Source: Mariprofundales bacterium (GTDB lineage Bacteria; Pseudomonadota; Zetaproteobacteria; Mariprofundales; S012-25). From it: a DNA stretch of 7,352 bases. Where the stretch lies: the NCBI GenBank assembly GCA_015487905.1, contig WFOX01000113.1, positions 1 through 7,352 of the forward strand. Direction: 5' to 3'. The notes beneath the pieces were generated by a model. It saw nothing but the letters and a program-made list of their open reading frames with translations, was not told where the DNA came from and did no database searches. Positions 5,613 to 7,352 of this stretch are shown here, in pieces (positions within the stretch are counted from its first letter, which is position 1; each line of letters opens with the position of its first letter). The position numbers and the translations under genes were made by a program.

Positions 5613-6682
5613 TGGTGCGTGCACTCGGCATTCTGCTTGGGCTTTGCGGCTTCATCGGGGCGGCGGCGGCCGAAGACCTTGAGGCCGCGCTTGCGCGCAC
5701 GCAAAGCAAGCTGACTGCCGCGATGCGCGAGCTGCGCGCTTTGGATGCGCAACTTGCCAAGGCGCGCAGGGCGCTGATGGAAACGGAAAAGGCGCTGGCT
5801 GCTGCTCGGCGCGCGCACGCCAAGGCCGAGCAGAAACGGCGCGCGGCCAAGCAAGCGCTTGCCAAGGCCCGCCGCGAGCTGCTTTGGGCGCTTAGGGCCG
5901 CGTGGCTGCATCGCCAAACGCCTCCGCTGTGGCTTGGCGGCGATGTTTCTGCGGCTGCGCATCGGCGTATGCTTTTGCGCCGCTTGCTTGCTTGGGAAAG
6001 GCAAGCGCTTGTGCGCTGGCAGACCGCGTTTCGGCGCGCGCAGCAAGCCGAAAGGGAAGCTGCACGCACGCAGGCAAGGCTTGCGCAGGCACGCAAGCGC
6101 CATGCGCAGGCGCTTGCGCAGCTTACGGCGCAGCGCCGTGCTAAGCGCGCGTGGATAGAAAAGCTACGCAAAAAGCGCCATGCACTTGCCGCGATGCTGC
6201 GCGCGCAGCAACAGGCGCTTGCCTCGGCGCTATTGGCGCCCGAGGAGCGCAGATTGTCGCAAGGGCGCCGATTGCGCCCGGGCATGCTGCGCTGGCCCGT
6301 GCCGGGGCGCGTGCGCGTGCGCTTTGGCAAGCCTGCGCCGCCGCTGGGCCGGCCCGCGGATGGGATTTTGATCGCGCCTAGGGCGGAGCTTGTGCGCGCG
6401 GCCGCGGCAGGCCGCGTGCGCTATGCCGGTTGGTTGGGGGGGATGGGGCTTGTGCTCGTGCTGGATCACGGGCATGGCATTTGGACGATTTATGCGCATA
6501 ATGAAGCGCTGCTTGTGCGCGTAGGCGATTGGGTGGAAGCAGGCGAGGCGATCGCCTATGCGGGCGCCACCGGTTGGGTGGAGCAAGAGACATTGTATTT
6601 CGGCTTGCGCAAGCATGGGCGCGCAATAGACCCGCTTGCGTGGCTGGCGCCGAGACCACGCACACGAGGAGGAAGACGATGA
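5612..6682 (+). CDS. envC: EnvC-like murein hydrolase activator, LytM/M23 domain
   Basis: 356 residues (E. coli EnvC, 419). EnvC is a periplasmic divisome protein that activates amidases AmiA/AmiB for septal peptidoglycan splitting. Residues 1-20 look like a signal peptide, with a likely cut after AAA (18-20). About 21-95 and 115-215 are Ala/Arg/Lys-rich helices, predicted coiled coil as in EnvC. The LytM domain is about 226-345. Its metal ligands are missing: the first HxxxD region reads GRPADGILI (246-254), and the last HxH is T327-L-Y329 in TLYFGLR. Only the YAH histidine (H296) remains. This degenerate pattern resembles EnvC and argues for an activator rather than an enzyme. The frame is open upstream to 5501, but ATG 5612, overlapping the rlmH stop by one base, gives the signal peptide. 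No SD is visible. Confidence 0.85.
   Translation: MVRALGILLGLCGFIGAAAAEDLEAALARTQSKLTAAMRELRALDAQLAKARRALMETEKALAAARRAHAKAEQKRRAAKQALAKARRELLWALRAAWLHRQTPPLWLGGDVSAAAHRRMLLRRLLAWERQALVRWQTAFRRAQQAEREAARTQARLAQARKRHAQALAQLTAQRRAKRAWIEKLRKKRHALAAMLRAQQQALASALLAPEERRLSQGRRLRPGMLRWPVPGRVRVRFGKPAPPLGRPADGILIAPRAELVRAAAAGRVRYAGWLGGMGLVLVLDHGHGIWTIYAHNEALLVRVGDWVEAGEAIAYAGATGWVEQETLYFGLRKHGRAIDPLAWLAPRPRTRGGRR
6666..6675 (+). promoter_or_regulatory. Shine-Dalgarno for ctpA
   Basis: GAGGAGGAAG sits in the last codons of the envC-like gene, its GAGGAGG core six bases before the ATG at 6679. It fixes the ctpA start and is among the strongest SDs in the window. Confidence 0.8.
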
Positions 6683-7352
6683 AGGCTTGGGTGCGCAAAA
6701 CGCTTGTGGCCTGCGGCACGGTGGTGGTGATGGCGGCGGCAGGTGTTGCGCTGCCGCGGGCGCTGGAGGCCGCTTCGCGTCCCGACTATGCGGAGTTGGA
6801 GAAGCTTGCGCGCGTGATGGCGATGATCAAACGCGCCTATGTGCGCGAGGTGAGCGATGAGGAGCTCATTGAAGGGGCGCTATCCGGCATGTTGGCCTCA
6901 TTGGATCCGCACTCGGCCTATCTCAACAAAGATGCCTTTCGCGAGATGCAGATTGATACGAAGGGCGAGTTCGGAGGGCTCGGCATTGAGATCACGAAGG
7001 CCCAAGGCGGCATCCGCATCGTGGCCCCGATTGAGGATACGCCGGCCTGGCGCGCAGGGCTCAAGGCCGGGGATCTCATCATCAAGATCAACGACGAGCT
7101 TGCCTCCGAGATGTCGCTTTCCGAGGCCGTGCACAAGATGCGCGGCAAGCCCGGCACGAAGGTTCGGCTCACGGTGCTGCGCGAGGGCGAGGACAAGCCG
7201 CTTGAGTTTGAAATCACGCGCGCCGTGATCCACATCAAGTCGGTGAAAGGCGATTTTGTGGCGCCGGGCTATGCCTATCTGCGCATCACGCAGTTTCAGG
7301 AAGGCACCTCGCGTGAGCTTGCAAAAAAGATCCGCGAGCTTAAGCAGAAGGC
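6679..7352 (+). CDS. ctpA: Carboxyl-terminal processing protease CtpA (S41 family), 3' partial
   Basis: Open from ATG 6679 to the window end (224 codons visible). S41 peptidases of this type use a Ser-Lys dyad to degrade or trim periplasmic substrates, in several bacteria including peptidoglycan hydrolases. Residues 1-31 form a basic then hydrophobic export signal. LDPHSAYL (75-82) is a characteristic N-terminal motif. The PDZ domain spans about 97-180, with FGGLGIEI (98-105), TPAWRAGLKAGDLIIKIN (121-138) and MRGKPGTKVRLTVLR (154-168). It continues into GYAYLRITQF (197-206), the start of the protease core; the Ser and Lys lie beyond the window. The ATG overlaps the envC-like stop (ATGA). Association with an M23/EnvC gene just upstream is usual and fits a joint role in cell-wall remodelling. 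The DNA read stops mid-codon. Confidence 0.93.
   Translation, partial: MKAWVRKTLVACGTVVVMAAAGVALPRALEAASRPDYAELEKLARVMAMIKRAYVREVSDEELIEGALSGMLASLDPHSAYLNKDAFREMQIDTKGEFGGLGIEITKAQGGIRIVAPIEDTPAWRAGLKAGDLIIKINDELASEMSLSEAVHKMRGKPGTKVRLTVLREGEDKPLEFEITRAVIHIKSVKGDFVAPGYAYLRITQFQEGTSRELAKKIRELKQK

Noticed and set aside
5612..5671. Cys12 in the EnvC-like signal sequence as a lipoprotein site
   Set aside because: The preceding residues LGL do not fit the lipobox (Gly/Ala/Ser needed at -1); an AAA cleavage site follows instead.
3691..6330. Very long open frame on the minus strand (879 codons)
   Set aside because: It lies antisense to proA, nadD, rsfS, rlmH and the envC-like gene, is an Arg/Ala/Ser-rich low-complexity translation, and shows no family motif. 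Strong GC codon bias on the plus strand removes stops from the opposite frame.
6388..6420. GC inverted repeat in the envC-like gene as an internal terminator
   Set aside because: It is a short GC stem inside the LytM coding region with no T-run after it.
6679..6757. Lipobox-like LVAC (residues 9-12) at the CtpA N-terminus, suggesting a lipoprotein
   Set aside because: The hydrophobic stretch lies after the Cys rather than before it, so it fits an ordinary export signal or anchor.

Overview
The window is a compact, GC-rich (clearly above 60% by eye) stretch of bacterial chromosome. Every gene is on the + strand and almost every base is coding. I recognise ten genes in this order: rpmE (5' partial), rplU, rpmA, obgE, proB, proA, nadD, rsfS, rlmH, an envC-like LytM/M23 gene, and ctpA (3' partial). 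The run obgE-proB-proA-nadD-rsfS-rlmH-(M23)-ctpA is, from memory, a conserved neighbourhood in Pseudomonadota and former deltaproteobacterial lineages. An EnvC-type divisome activator also points to a Gram-negative cell. The zinc-binding (four-Cys) bL31 argues against a typical alphaproteobacterium. I cannot place it below phylum level; a deep-branching or gamma/zeta/delta-like proteobacterium is a guess.

Layout. (1) 1-754: three large-subunit ribosomal protein genes (bL31, bL21, bL27), nearly abutting, each internal start preceded by a strong Shine-Dalgarno (SD) sequence. (2) 755-817: the only intergenic gap (63 bp). It holds a strong intrinsic terminator whose T-run ends 15 bases before the obgE start. 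(3) 818-5168: the GTPase obgE, the first two proline-biosynthesis genes proB and proA, the NAD-biosynthesis adenylyltransferase nadD and the ribosome silencing factor rsfS, joined by 4-8 base stop/start overlaps. (4) 5169-5612: rlmH, the 23S rRNA pseudouridine methyltransferase, whose start codon is unclear. (5) 5612-7352: two exported cell-envelope proteins, an EnvC-like amidase activator with a degenerate LytM domain and a CtpA-type carboxyl-terminal processing protease with a PDZ domain, running off the window before its catalytic residues.

Together the genes look like one growth-linked operon: ribosome parts and ribosome assembly/silencing/modification (bL31, bL21, bL27, Obg, RsfS, RlmH), metabolism (ProB-ProA, NadD), and peptidoglycan remodelling at division (EnvC-like, CtpA). 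The terminator after rpmA would let ribosomal proteins be made in excess over the downstream genes. There is no mobile element, RNA gene, CRISPR array or sign of recent transfer. I see no undescribed biological system. The points worth a second look are small: the rlmH start (good SD 5 bases before an ATC codon), a substituted residue in the conserved RlmH tail, the terminator tight against obgE, and the metal-ligand-less LytM domain.
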